Source: Deltaproteobacteria bacterium (GTDB taxonomy: Bacteria > Myxococcota > Myxococcia > SLRQ01). From it: DNA of 49,726 nucleotides. The position numbers were made by a program, and so were the translations under genes. The notes beneath the pieces were generated by a model. It ran no database searches and was not told the DNA's origin. It saw nothing but the letters and a program-made list of their open reading frames with translations. The stretch is taken from assembly GCA_029210625.1 (NCBI GenBank), contig JARGFU010000030.1:1-49726 (forward strand), given 5' to 3'. How positions within the stretch are numbered: position 1 is the first letter of the stretch; each line of letters begins with the position of its first letter. This document shows, one piece after another, positions 15,417-24,242 of this stretch.

Positions 15417-17248
15417 GCGCCCGCCGCTGCCTCCGGCGCGCTCGCCTCGGCGAGCTCCTTGAACTGCAGATCGTGGAGGGTGCGATAGAGCCCGCCGCTC
15501 GCCAGCAGCTCCTCGTGCGTGCCGGCCTCGACGATCCTTCCGGCCTCGAGGACCTCGATCCGGTGGGCCTTGCGGATGGTCGAGAGCCGGTGGGCGATGA
15601 CCAGCACCGTCCGGCCGATCATCAGCTCCTCGAGGGCCGCCTGCACCGCGGCCTCGCTCTGGGTGTCGAGGCTGCTGGTGGCCTCGTCGAGGATCAGGAT
15701 CGGCGCGTCCTTGAGCAGGGCCCGGGCGATGGCGATGCGCTGCCGCTGGCCGCCGGAGAGGGCGACGCCCCGCTCGCCGAGGGAGGTCTCCAGGCCCAGC
15801 TCGAGGGACTCGACGAACTCCCGGGCCTGCGCCCGCTCGAGCGCCTTCCAGAGGAGGGCCTCGTCGACCTCGGCGTGACCGTAGGCGACGTTGTTCCGCA
15901 CCGTGTCGTTGAAGATCACCGTGTCCTGGGAGACCACCGCGATCTGCTGGCGCAGGGAGCGCAGGGTGAGCTCTCGCAGATCCCGTCCGTCGATCCGCAC
16001 CGCCCCCTCGCTCACCTCGTAGAAGCGGGGCACGAGGCTCGCCAGGGTGGTCTTCCCGCCGCCGGAGGGGCCGACGAGGGCCGTGATGGAGCCCTTGGGG
16101 AGCTCGAGGTCGATCCCGTCGAGGGCCTGACGCAGGCTGCCGGTCTCGGTGCGGTAGGCGAAGCGGACGCCCTCGAAGGTGATGCCCTCCTCGAAGCGCT
16201 CGAGCGCCACCGCGCCGGGGGCGTCGGCGATCTCGGCCTCGGCGTCGAGGATCTCGAAGACCCGCTCGGCGCTGGCGGCGCCGGTGACGGCGAACTGCCC
16301 CAGCTTCCCGAGGTTCTTCACCGGCATGTAGAGCAGCACCACGGTGGCGAAGAAGGAGAGGAGGTGCGCCGGGGAGAGGGTCCCCGAGGCGATGCCCGAG
16401 GTGGCCCAGTAGAGGGCGATGGCCAGGCCGCCGACCCCGAGGATCTCCATGGTGGGGGTGGAGGCCCCGCGGACGAGGAAGGACTTGCGCATCACCCGCA
16501 CGTAGGCGTCGTTGGCCTCGCCGAAGCGGCGGGACTCGTAGTCCTCCATGGTGAAGGCCTGCACCACCCGGATGCCCCCGAGGGTCTCGAGGATCAGCTC
16601 GCCGATGCCGCCGACGATCACGTTGGCGTCGGTGGTCACCGAGCGCAGGCGCCGGGCGAAGCGCACCACCGGGATGAGGATGAAGGGCAGGATGAAGAAG
16701 GCGATGAGGGAGAGGCGCCAGTCGAGGGTGAAGGCGACCACCAGCAGGACGATGACCTGCAGCCCGTCGCGGATCATCGAGGCCACGGCGTAGGTGACCC
16801 CCATCTCGACCTTGTTGATGTCGTTGGTGAAGCGGGTGGCGATGTCGCCGCTGTGGTGGTGGTCGAACCAGGCGGGAGGCAGGGTCAGCAGGTGGCGGAA
16901 GAGATCCTTGCGCAGGTCGACCACGACCCGCTGCCCGGTCATGCCCATGAAGTAGAACTGCCCCAGGTAGGCGATGCCCTTGAGCACGGCGACCACGAAG
17001 AGGGCCACCGGCAGGGCCACCAAAGCGTCCTCCCGCTCGAGGCTGGCCGCCTCCAGCAGGGGCAGGATCTTCCCCGCCGCCTCGGCGCCCTTCTCGCCGC
17101 CGGTCATCAGGAACTCCAGCACCGGCCCGACCAGGAAGGCGTAGACCCCGGTGGTGCCGGCGAGGATCACCATGAAGATCACGGCCACCGCGAAGCCCGG
17201 GCGGTGGGCCTTCAGGTAGCGCAGCAGGCGCAGGTAGGTCGCGATCAT
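15413..17248 (-). CDS. msbA: Lipid A export ABC transporter (MsbA-type permease/ATPase)
   Basis: A 611-aa half-transporter with six membrane segments in the first 320 residues followed by an ABC ATPase. Seen are Walker A GPSGGGKTTLASL, the signature LSGGQRQRIAIARAL, Walker B ILILDEATSSLD and the switch VIAHRLSTI. The genes around it (lpxB, kdtA, lpxK) identify it as the flippase for lipid A-core. The ATG at 17248 is favoured by an AGGG 8 nt upstream; a GTG at 17257 is also in frame and would leave 1 bp after the PMT gene. It overlaps the PHP gene by 4 bp. Confidence 0.94.
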   Translation of the reverse strand: MIATYLRLLRYLKAHRPGFAVAVIFMVILAGTTGVYAFLVGPVLEFLMTGGEKGAEAAGKILPLLEAASLEREDALVALPVALFVVAVLKGIAYLGQFYFMGMTGQRVVVDLRKDLFRHLLTLPPAWFDHHHSGDIATRFTNDINKVEMGVTYAVASMIRDGLQVIVLLVVAFTLDWRLSLIAFFILPFILIPVVRFARRLRSVTTDANVIVGGIGELILETLGGIRVVQAFTMEDYESRRFGEANDAYVRVMRKSFLVRGASTPTMEILGVGGLAIALYWATSGIASGTLSPAHLLSFFATVVLLYMPVKNLGKLGQFAVTGAASAERVFEILDAEAEIADAPGAVALERFEEGITFEGVRFAYRTETGSLRQALDGIDLELPKGSITALVGPSGGGKTTLASLVPRFYEVSEGAVRIDGRDLRELTLRSLRQQIAVVSQDTVIFNDTVRNNVAYGHAEVDEALLWKALERAQAREFVESLELGLETSLGERGVALSGGQRQRIAIARALLKDAPILILDEATSSLDTQSEAAVQAALEELMIGRTVLVIAHRLSTIRKAHRIEVLEAGRIVEAGTHEELLASGGLYRTLHDLQFKELAEASAPEAAAGA

Positions 17249-17258
17249 CGGCGGCACC

Positions 17259-18665
17259 CTATCGCAGAGGCACCTCGCAGCGCAGCCGCGAGAGGCAGAG
17301 GCGGGGCCGGGGCCAGTCTCCGGGGAGCGCGGGAGGCCCCCAGACGCAGCCCTCGAGCGGTGGCGGCGGGCGCCGGCAGCTGTCGAGGCTGCAGGCGCCG
17401 TCGACCGCGACGAAGGGCGGCTGCTCCAGGCGATCGAAGAGGCTCGGGCGCTCCCTCGTCTCCACCCGCACCCGCTCCGCCCCCAGGTGGAGGTGGAGCT
17501 CGGCGCCCGCCCCGTAGTCCCCCACCCGCACCACGGGTCCGGAGCAGAGCTCGTCGACCCGGGCGGCCAGGCGCTCGCCGCCGGAGAGCCGGGCGAGGGA
17601 GGCCCGGGGCAAGAGCCCCCGACCGGCCTCGCTCGCGGTCGCCAGGGCCAGGCCGTGGAGGAGGAGCACCAGGCCGAGACCGACGCCGACGCTGCCGCGG
17701 AAGCAGCGGCGGGTGACCGGCAGCCCCGCGGCGCCCACCAGGAGGGGCAGCCAGGCGGGCCCGATCCAGTTGGCCTCCACCGGGCGGACGAGCGCGACGG
17801 CGAGGAAGAAGAGCGGCAGGGGCAGCCCCAGCCAGAGCAGGAGGGTGTCCCGCGGCGAGGCGGGGCGCCGCAGGGTCCCGGCGAAGCGCAGGGCGAGCCA
17901 GAGGACGCCCGGGGTGAGGACGCCGAGCTGCCCGCCGAGGTAGGCGCCGAGCTTCGCGGGGAGCGAGCCCCGCGGACTCAGCCGCCCCAGCTGGAAGGCG
18001 AGGCCCGACTCGCCGGGCGCGGCGAGGGTCGCGGCGATCCAGGGCGCCGCGAGGGCCAGCGCCGGGACGACGAGGAGCGCGAGGCCGCCCCACCCCCCCA
18101 GGCGCTCGCGCAGGGGACGGTGGAAGAGGGCCGCGGCGAGGACGCCGCCGAGGAGCGCCCAGCCGGTGAGCTTCGAGAGCAGCGCGACCCCGAGGGCGAG
18201 GCCGACGCCGAGGAGGAGGAGCGGCGCGGGGCGCCCTTCCCCCTCGCGATCGACGAGCAGCAGCAACCCGGCGAGGGCGGCGGCCCAGGCCAGGGAGAGG
18301 GGCGTGTCGGGGGTGACGATCACCCCGAGGACGTGGAGCAGGAGGGTCGCGTGGAGCAGCCAGAGCAGGCGGCGGGCCTCGGCCTCGCCGCGGGTCCGCG
18401 CCAGGGCCCAGCCGAGCAGCGTGGGGACCAGGAGCGCCGTGAGGAGCGCCGGCAGGCGCAGCGCGAGGCGCCCCTCTCCCGCCAGGAGGCGGGCGAGGGC
18501 CAGGAAGAAGGCGACGGCCGGCGGGTGATCGGGGTAGTCCCAGGCCAGGTGCCGGGACCAGAGGAGGTAGTAGGCCTCGTCCGGCACCGGCTCGGTGAGG
18601 AGCGCGACCCCGAGGTGCGCCCCGAGGGAGAGGCCCGCCAGCCCGAGGGCCAGGCGCCAGGGCAT
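17259..18665 (-). CDS. PMT/ArnT-type integral membrane glycosyltransferase
   Basis: A 468-aa GT-C fold glycosyltransferase with a first periplasmic loop containing PDEAYYLLWSRHLAWDYPDHP (D and E of the DE motif are the likely catalytic residues), about ten membrane segments, and a C-terminal periplasmic domain rich in Cys (CSLDSCRRPP). Such enzymes use polyprenyl-phosphate sugars to decorate lipid A or proteins at the periplasmic face; ArnT adds aminoarabinose to lipid A. Its gene lies directly after a polyprenyl-phosphate mannose-type synthase (8-bp gap), the usual source of donor. The sugar is not predictable. The start is set at the ATG at 18665 (AAGGG upstream); a longer start at 18698 is possible. 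Confidence 0.82.
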   Translation of the reverse strand: MPWRLALGLAGLSLGAHLGVALLTEPVPDEAYYLLWSRHLAWDYPDHPPAVAFFLALARLLAGEGRLALRLPALLTALLVPTLLGWALARTRGEAEARRLLWLLHATLLLHVLGVIVTPDTPLSLAWAAALAGLLLLVDREGEGRPAPLLLLGVGLALGVALLSKLTGWALLGGVLAAALFHRPLRERLGGWGGLALLVVPALALAAPWIAATLAAPGESGLAFQLGRLSPRGSLPAKLGAYLGGQLGVLTPGVLWLALRFAGTLRRPASPRDTLLLWLGLPLPLFFLAVALVRPVEANWIGPAWLPLLVGAAGLPVTRRCFRGSVGVGLGLVLLLHGLALATASEAGRGLLPRASLARLSGGERLAARVDELCSGPVVRVGDYGAGAELHLHLGAERVRVETRERPSLFDRLEQPPFVAVDGACSLDSCRRPPPPLEGCVWGPPALPGDWPRPRLCLSRLRCEVPLR

Positions 18666-18673
18666 GCGGCCCT

Positions 18674-19405
18674 TCAGCGGACCCCCCGCAGCTTCCACAC
18701 CATGAAGAGGGCCTCGCTGACGATGTTGCCGCTCATCTTCGACTGCCCGACCCGGCGGTCCTCGAAGACGATGGGCACCTCGATCACCTTCAGGCCCCGC
18801 CGCACCGCGCGCAGGGTGAGCTCGATCTGGAAGGCGTAGCCCTCCGAGTGCACGCTCGTGAGGTCGAGGGTCTCGAGGGCCGAGCGCTGGAAGACCTTGA
18901 AGCCGCCGGTGAGGTCGCGCTGCTTCAGCCCCAGCACCGTGCGGGCGTAGAGGGAGCCCCCCTGGGAGAGGATGCGGCGCCCCACCCCCCAGTTCACGGT
19001 CCCGCCGCCGCCCACGTAGCGCGAGCCCAGGACGATGTCCGCCTCGGCGCTCGCCCGCAGCAGCACCGGCAGGTAGCGCGGGTGGTGGGAGAAGTCGGCG
19101 TCCATCTCCATGATCAGGTCGTAGTCCCGCTCGAGCGCCCAGGCGAAGCCGGCGAGGTAGGCCCGGCCCAGCCCCTCCTTGCCCGCCCGGTGGAGCACCT
19201 GGATCCGGGGGTTCACCTCGGCGAGGAGATCGGCGAGGTCGCCCGTTCCGTCGGGGCTGTTGTCGTCGACCACGAGGATCGAGAGCTCGCAGGGGAGGCT
19301 GTCGGTCTCGCGGAAGATCGACGCCGTCAGCGGCTCGAGGTTCTCGCGCTCGTTGTAGGTCGGCAGGATGATGAGGACGCGCTTGCCCTCCAGGTATCGC
19401 TTCAT
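18674..19405 (-). CDS. Polyprenol/dolichol-phosphate mannosyltransferase-like (GT2)
   Basis: A 243-aa GT2 glycosyltransferase of the dolichol-phosphate mannose synthase type, without C-terminal membrane segments. Features are VLIILPTYNERENL, LVVDDNSPDGTGD, EMDADFSHHP (DxD-like metal site), VLGSRYVGGGGTVNWG, QRDLTGGFKVFQR and GQSKMSGNIV. It makes a polyprenyl-phosphate sugar from a nucleotide sugar at the inner membrane. The ATG overlaps the lpxB stop by 4 bp, so it is translationally coupled to lipid A synthesis. Together with the PMT-type gene that follows, it suggests periplasmic sugar decoration of LPS. Confidence 0.88.
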   Translation of the reverse strand: MKRYLEGKRVLIILPTYNERENLEPLTASIFRETDSLPCELSILVVDDNSPDGTGDLADLLAEVNPRIQVLHRAGKEGLGRAYLAGFAWALERDYDLIMEMDADFSHHPRYLPVLLRASAEADIVLGSRYVGGGGTVNWGVGRRILSQGGSLYARTVLGLKQRDLTGGFKVFQRSALETLDLTSVHSEGYAFQIELTLRAVRRGLKVIEVPIVFEDRRVGQSKMSGNIVSEALFMVWKLRGVR

Positions 19406-20574
19406 GATGGGGACTCTCCGGATGGGGGGATCAGCTCGGCGAGGGCGTCGGCGACGCGCTCGGCGGCCCCGGGCGCTCCGAGGCGGCGGCGCACCTCGGC
19501 GAGGCCCTCCCGGAGCTCGGCGTGGCGCGCGCCTCCCGGGAGGATGGCCTCGAGATCGGCGGCGATGGCCTCGGGGGTGGCGTCGTCCTGGAAGCGCTCC
19601 GGGACCAGGCCCGCCTCGGCGATCAGGTTCACCAGGGACCAGTGGGGGACGTCGACCAGCACGCCGGCCACCTTCCAGGCCAGCCAGCCGAAGCGATAGA
19701 CGACCACCATCGGGGTGTCCTCCAGGGCGGCCTCGAGGGTGGCGGTGCCGCTCACCACGGCCGCGGCGTCGGCCACGGCGAGGACCCGGCGGGCGGGCAC
19801 CTCGACCAGGCGCAGCCGCAGGCCCGGGGCGTGCGCGTCGATGAAGGTCTGGACGAAGGCGCGCTCGAGGGTGGGCGCGAGCGGGACGACGAAGGAGAGC
19901 TCCTCGTCGCGGCCGGCCAGGCGGCGGGCCGCCTCGAGGAGGGTCGGGAAGCAGCGCTGGATCTCTCCCCGGCGGGAGCCGGGCAGGAGCGCGACCACCC
20001 TGCCCCCGGCGGGCAGCCCGAGCGCCTCGCGCTGCTCGGCCTCGCTCGCGCGCAGCCCCTCGTCCTCCGAGCGCGCGTCGAGGAGCGGGTTGCCCACGTA
20101 GGTCGCCGCCACCCCCAGCTTCTCGTAGATCTCCTGCTCGAAGGGGAAGATCACCAGCATCCGATCGACGAAGCGGCGGATCGTCTTCGCCCGTCCCGAG
20201 CGCCAGGCCCAGAGCGTGGGCCCGATGTAGTAGAGCACCTTCACCCCACGCCGGTGCAGCTTGCGGGCGAGGCGCAGGTTGAGGTCGGGGCTGTCGATCA
20301 GCAGCGCGGCGGCCGGCCGCCGCCGCCGGACCTCGCCGAGCAGCCGGCGCACGATGCCCAGGATCCGGGGCAGGGCCACGACCACGTCGCCGATCCCCAT
20401 CACCGAGAGTTCCTCGGTCCGGGCGACGACCTCCACCCCCTCCGCTCGCAGGGCCGGCCCGGCGACGCCGAAGAAGCGCGGCGCCCCGGGGCGCGCGGCC
20501 AGGCGCCGCACCACCTCGGCGGCGTGTTGATCGGCGGAGGCCTCCGCCGCGACGATGAGGACCGAAACCTCCAC
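19402..20574 (-). CDS. lpxB: Lipid-A-disaccharide synthase
   Basis: LpxB, 390 aa, condenses UDP-2,3-diacylglucosamine with lipid X to make the disaccharide of lipid A, peripherally at the inner membrane. The N-terminal motif is VLIVAAEASADQH (an SAD variant of the common SGD), then SVMGIGDVV, LIDSPDLNLRLA, YYIGPTLWAWR, and the C-terminal VVSGTATLEAALEDTPMVVVYR. The start is the GTG at 20574; no ATG is in frame nearby, and open frame upstream of it is not conserved. First gene of the cluster; it overlaps the next gene by 4 bp. Confidence 0.95.
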   Translation of the reverse strand: MEVSVLIVAAEASADQHAAEVVRRLAARPGAPRFFGVAGPALRAEGVEVVARTEELSVMGIGDVVVALPRILGIVRRLLGEVRRRRPAAALLIDSPDLNLRLARKLHRRGVKVLYYIGPTLWAWRSGRAKTIRRFVDRMLVIFPFEQEIYEKLGVAATYVGNPLLDARSEDEGLRASEAEQREALGLPAGGRVVALLPGSRRGEIQRCFPTLLEAARRLAGRDEELSFVVPLAPTLERAFVQTFIDAHAPGLRLRLVEVPARRVLAVADAAAVVSGTATLEAALEDTPMVVVYRFGWLAWKVAGVLVDVPHWSLVNLIAEAGLVPERFQDDATPEAIAADLEAILPGGARHAELREGLAEVRRRLGAPGAAERVADALAELIPPSGESPS

Positions 20575-20704
20575 GCTCCGCCTGATAGCGCAAGGTAGGC
20601 ACCGGAGACCACGTCTCGCGGGCCCAGGGCCGCCTCGTCGAAAAGAAGGTGTCCGGAGGTGGGGTGCCCCGACGTAGAGTAGGGTGAAGCACGCTGGCGC
20701 TCTC
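20575..20704. other. Divergent gap between lpxB and the receiver-like gene
   Basis: This 130-bp region must hold promoters for both directions. TAGAGT (20675-20680) and TACCTT (20592-20597, minus) are the best -10-like hexamers, but neither has a recognisable -35, so I call no promoter. Confidence 0.3.
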
Positions 20705-22624
20705 ATGGCCAAGATCCTCATCGTCGACGACCACGCTCCGACCCGGGAGCACCTGCTGGAACGGCTCCACGCCGAGGGCCACAGCCCCGTGGGCCTCCAG
20801 AGCGCCGCCGAGGGCTTCGAGGCGCTCGCCGAGAGCGACTTCGCCGCCGCGCTGATCTCCCTGGCGCTCCCGCCGCACGAGGGTGAGCACCTCGCCCGCA
20901 AGCTGCGGCGGGCCGAGGCCGGGGTGCCGGTGATCATCCTCGACATCGGCCACCGCGGTGCCCCCCGGGGAGTGCAGGCGATCCTGGAGCTCGGCGCCCA
21001 CGGCTACGTCCCCGACCCCACCGACCACAAGGCGGTGATGGGCCGCCTCGCGCCCCTCCTGGCGAAGGCGGAGCGAGACGCCGAGGAGCGGCGCGCGGCC
21101 ACCCCGCAGGGGCCGGCGGCCGGCGCCGCGGCCGAGGCCACGGTGGAGAGCGGTGAGCTCGAGCCCGGGCGGATGCCCACCCTCCTCCTCGCCTGCCGGG
21201 CGGCCCGCCGCAGCGGCGCGCTGCGCCTCATCGACGAGGGCGCCGAGCGGACGATCTACCTCCTGGAGGGCGCCCCGGTGGGCTTCCGCTCCAGCTTGCG
21301 CCGGGAGAACCTCGGTCCCTGGCTGGTGGAGCGGGGCCGGATCGACGAGGCCACCTACCAGTCCTCGCTGGAGGTGATGGCCGGAGAGGGGCTCTCCCAG
21401 ACCGCGGCCCTGGTCGCGGTGGGCGCCCTCGAGGGCGGCGCCCCGGTCTACGACCTGCTGATCGAGCACGCCTCGGATCAGCTCGTCCGCGCCCTCACCC
21501 TGCGGCAGGGCCGGTACCGGATCGTCGAGAGCCTGGAGCTCGCCCGGGAGGTGCCCGCCCTCGAGCTCGACCTCCTCCCCCTCCTGCGCCAGGCCGCCCG
21601 CGAGAGCTACCCGGTGCGCTTCTTCCACGAGCGCCTCGGCGAGCAGATGGTGCGCTACCCCTACCGGACCGGGACCTTCGGGGCCGAGCTCAAGGCGATG
21701 GGCCTCTCCGCCAAGGAGCTCGCCTACGCCATGAAGATCACCGGCGAGGTCTCCACCCGGGAGCTGGTCGAGCAGGCCCGCGGCGAGCTGAAGGAGGCCC
21801 TCCTCCTGCTCTGGTTCTTCGACGCGGTGGGGGTGCTGCGCTACTCGGACGCGCAGCACCGCAGCGAGGACAGCGGCACCTACCGGGCCGCCCCGCGGGT
21901 CGGGCGCACGCTCAAGCCCCTCCCGGCGGAGCTGCGGGCCGACCTCACCGAGGAGGCCCTCTCGATCGTCACCGCCAGCTACTTCGGCGCGCTGGGCCTC
22001 GACATCACGGCCAACGCCGACTCGGTGGAGATGGCCTACCACGAGCTGGCCACCCGCTTTCACCCGGAGAGCTATCCGGAGAACGACCTCACCGATGTCG
22101 AGGACCTCTTCCAGACGGTGCAGGACAAGGTCGGCGCCGCCTACCGCGTCCTCTCGGTGCCGGAGAAGCGCAAGGCCTACCTGAACTTCCTGCTCTCCCG
22201 GCAGGAGGTGAAGCACCGCCGCGGGCCGGTGAACATCGAGGCCGAGATCCTCCTGCGCCGCGGCATCAACGCCATCGCGGCGATGGACTGGACGGGCGCC
22301 GAGCGCGCCTTCCAGGAGGCCGCGTCGCTGAACCCGCGGGAGCCCGAGTACCACTGCTACCTGGCCTTCGCCTCCTACAAGGCGGGCCGGGGGGCGGCCG
22401 CGGAGCGCGCCCGGGGGCCCCGCAAGGTGCTGCAGAAGGCGCTCTCCCTCGACCCCGGCATGGAGCAGGCCCTGGTCCTCCTGGGCATCATCGAGCAGGA
22501 GTGCGGCGACGACCGCTCGGCCCGGCGGCGCTTCCTCGACGTGCTCAAGGCCAACCCCCGCTCGGTGACCGCCAAGGCCGCCCTGCAGCGCCTCAACCGC
22601 GTCGTCCCGAAGGACCAGCGCTAG
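20705..22624 (+). CDS. Degenerate receiver / DUF4388 (PATAN) / J-like / TPR fusion protein
   Basis: A 639-aa cytosolic protein with four parts: a receiver-like domain (1-125), a DUF4388/PATAN region (about 150-330), a J-like domain (about 423-500) and TPR-like repeats (about 512-620). The acidic pair D8-D9 is kept, but the phosphorylation Asp is Ser52 (SLALP), the Thr/Ser position has Asp80 and the Lys position has Asp104, so ordinary phosphorylation is unlikely. The J domain has HPE (453-455) where HPD is needed to activate DnaK. Such fusions resemble deltaproteobacterial signalling or gliding regulators. The ATG at 20705 is chosen over an in-frame GTG at 20684. It overlaps the lpxI stop codon convergently (CTAG). 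Confidence 0.82.
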   Translation: MAKILIVDDHAPTREHLLERLHAEGHSPVGLQSAAEGFEALAESDFAAALISLALPPHEGEHLARKLRRAEAGVPVIILDIGHRGAPRGVQAILELGAHGYVPDPTDHKAVMGRLAPLLAKAERDAEERRAATPQGPAAGAAAEATVESGELEPGRMPTLLLACRAARRSGALRLIDEGAERTIYLLEGAPVGFRSSLRRENLGPWLVERGRIDEATYQSSLEVMAGEGLSQTAALVAVGALEGGAPVYDLLIEHASDQLVRALTLRQGRYRIVESLELAREVPALELDLLPLLRQAARESYPVRFFHERLGEQMVRYPYRTGTFGAELKAMGLSAKELAYAMKITGEVSTRELVEQARGELKEALLLLWFFDAVGVLRYSDAQHRSEDSGTYRAAPRVGRTLKPLPAELRADLTEEALSIVTASYFGALGLDITANADSVEMAYHELATRFHPESYPENDLTDVEDLFQTVQDKVGAAYRVLSVPEKRKAYLNFLLSRQEVKHRRGPVNIEAEILLRRGINAIAAMDWTGAERAFQEAASLNPREPEYHCYLAFASYKAGRGAAAERARGPRKVLQKALSLDPGMEQALVLLGIIEQECGDDRSARRRFLDVLKANPRSVTAKAALQRLNRVVPKDQR

Positions 22625-23466
22625 CCCGCGCGGGCGAAGGCGACGAGGGCGATCTTGGGTCCCCGGGCCGCCTCGAGGAGCGCCTCGCGCTCGAGGAGCA
22701 GGGTGGTCCCGGCCTCGAAGGCCAGCACACTCCCCTCCCCCGCTCCCTCACCGACGAGGGAGGTGATGGTCTCCGGCCCCACCGCCGGCTGGTCGAAGCG
22801 CAGGTCCTGGCCGGGCTTGGAGGCCTTCACCACGACCACCGCGCCGCCGGCCTGGGCGACGCCCCGGCGGATGCAGGCGTCGGTGCCCTCGGTGGCCTCC
22901 ACCGCCAGGACCACGCCCTCGCGGATCACCACCACCTGACCGATGTCGAGGGCCCCCACCTTCGCCAGCACCTGCCGTCCCAGCTCGATGTCGTCCCGCT
23001 CCCGCGCCGAGGGCTTCCTCGCGCCCAGCACCCCGGGCTCGACGGTGAGGTCCGGGGCCAGGCTGGTGGCCGGCAGCAGCACGATCCCCTTCTCCTCGAA
23101 GGCGCCGGCCACCGCGCGCAGGACCCGATCGTCACCGCGGGAGGTCGCCAGCTTCGCCAGCACCTTGGCGCCGAGGAGATCGGGGACCGCGTCGCGGAAG
23201 AAGCGCACCTTGGTCACCCCCCCGGCGAAGGAGGCGCGCTCCACGCCGGCGGCGACGAAGGTGTCGCGCATCTTGCCCAGCTGGCCGAGGCGGACCCAGG
23301 TGACCTCGTCGGCGACCTCCTCGATGCTCGGGTCGGTCTCTCCCTCGATGGCGACGGCGACGGTGCGGCCGCCCGCGGCGCGCACCGAGCGGGCGACCAG
23401 CCGGGGGAGCACCCCGTTGCCCGCGACGATGCCCACCGGGCGCGGCGTGCCGCCCGCCTCGCTCAA
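22621..23466 (-). CDS. lpxI: UDP-2,3-diacylglucosamine pyrophosphatase, LpxI type
   Basis: LpxI (formerly DUF1009), 281 aa, cleaves UDP-2,3-diacylglucosamine to lipid X and UMP, the role filled by LpxH in E. coli. The N-terminal VGIVAGNGVLPRLVARSVRA, FAGGVTKVRFF and C-terminal VVKASKPGQDLRFDQPAVGP and TLLLEREALL are characteristic. The start is a TTG (23466) with GAGGG 8 nt upstream and a TTGA overlap with lpxA; an alternative GTG at 23436 would be 10 residues shorter. It is last in its cluster and its stop codon shares CTAG with the convergent plus-strand gene. Confidence 0.93.
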   Translation of the reverse strand: MSEAGGTPRPVGIVAGNGVLPRLVARSVRAAGGRTVAVAIEGETDPSIEEVADEVTWVRLGQLGKMRDTFVAAGVERASFAGGVTKVRFFRDAVPDLLGAKVLAKLATSRGDDRVLRAVAGAFEEKGIVLLPATSLAPDLTVEPGVLGARKPSARERDDIELGRQVLAKVGALDIGQVVVIREGVVLAVEATEGTDACIRRGVAQAGGAVVVVKASKPGQDLRFDQPAVGPETITSLVGEGAGEGSVLAFEAGTTLLLEREALLEAARGPKIALVAFARAG

Positions 23467-24242
23467 CGCGCGATCCCTCGCTCGCTCTGCTCGACGAAGT
23501 CGATGAGGTGCGCCACCTCCGGATCGTCCCCGAACTCGGCCCGCGCCTGCGCGATCGCCTCCCGCAGCCCGGCCCCCGAGCGGAAGAGCTCCTTGTAGGC
23601 CGCCTTGATCCCCTTGATCGAGGCCTCGGAGTAGCCGTGGCGCTTGAGGCCCACGGTGTTGAGGCCGACCAGGGAGGCGCGGTCGCCCTGCACCGTGCAG
23701 TAGGGGGGCACGTCCATGGCGACCATCGAGCCGCCGGAGACGAAGGCATTCTTGCCCACCCTCACGAACTGGTGCACCGCCGAGAGGCCGCCGAGGATGA
23801 TGTGATCCTCCAGGGTGACGTGCCCCGCGAGGGTGGCGCCGTTGGCGAGGATGTTTCCGTCGCCGAGGATGCAGTCGTGGGCGATGTGGGCGTAGGCCAT
23901 CACCAGGTTGCCGTCCCCCAGGCGGGTGACGCCGCCGCCGCCCTCGGTGCCGATGTGGAGGGTGGCGAACTCGCGGATGACGTTCCTCGCCCCCACCTCC
24001 AGGCGGGTGGGCTCGCCGGCGTACTTGAGGTCCTGGGGCACGAAGCCCACCGCGGCGTGGGGGAAGATCTTGCAGCCGGGCCCGAGGGTGGTGTGGCCGT
24101 CGACGACGGCGTGGGCGCCGACCTCGCAGCCCTCGCCGAGCACGACGTGCTCCCCGATGATGGCGTAGGGACCGACGCTCACGCCCTCGCCCAGGGTCGC
24201 CCCCCCGGCGACGATCGCGGTGGGGTGCACGGCGGTGCTCAT
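23463..24242 (-). CDS. lpxA: UDP-N-acetylglucosamine acyltransferase
   Basis: LpxA, 259 aa, catalyses the first step of lipid A synthesis, acyl-ACP to the 3-OH of UDP-GlcNAc. It is a left-handed beta-helix of hexapeptide repeats (residues about 3-180) followed by a helical C-terminus with the GLREAIAQARAEFG segment. The catalytic His region YAHIAHDCILGDGNILANGATLAGHV is present. The ATG at 24242 overlaps the fabZ stop codon by 4 bp, an almost universal arrangement. Length fits the family (262 aa). Confidence 0.96.
   Translation of the reverse strand: MSTAVHPTAIVAGGATLGEGVSVGPYAIIGEHVVLGEGCEVGAHAVVDGHTTLGPGCKIFPHAAVGFVPQDLKYAGEPTRLEVGARNVIREFATLHIGTEGGGGVTRLGDGNLVMAYAHIAHDCILGDGNILANGATLAGHVTLEDHIILGGLSAVHQFVRVGKNAFVSGGSMVAMDVPPYCTVQGDRASLVGLNTVGLKRHGYSEASIKGIKAAYKELFRSGAGLREAIAQARAEFGDDPEVAHLIDFVEQSERGIAR

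Noticed and set aside
15413-17248. A drug-export ABC transporter
   Set aside because: Neighbours (lpxB, kdtA, lpxK, lpxL) make the lipid A flippase MsbA far more likely.
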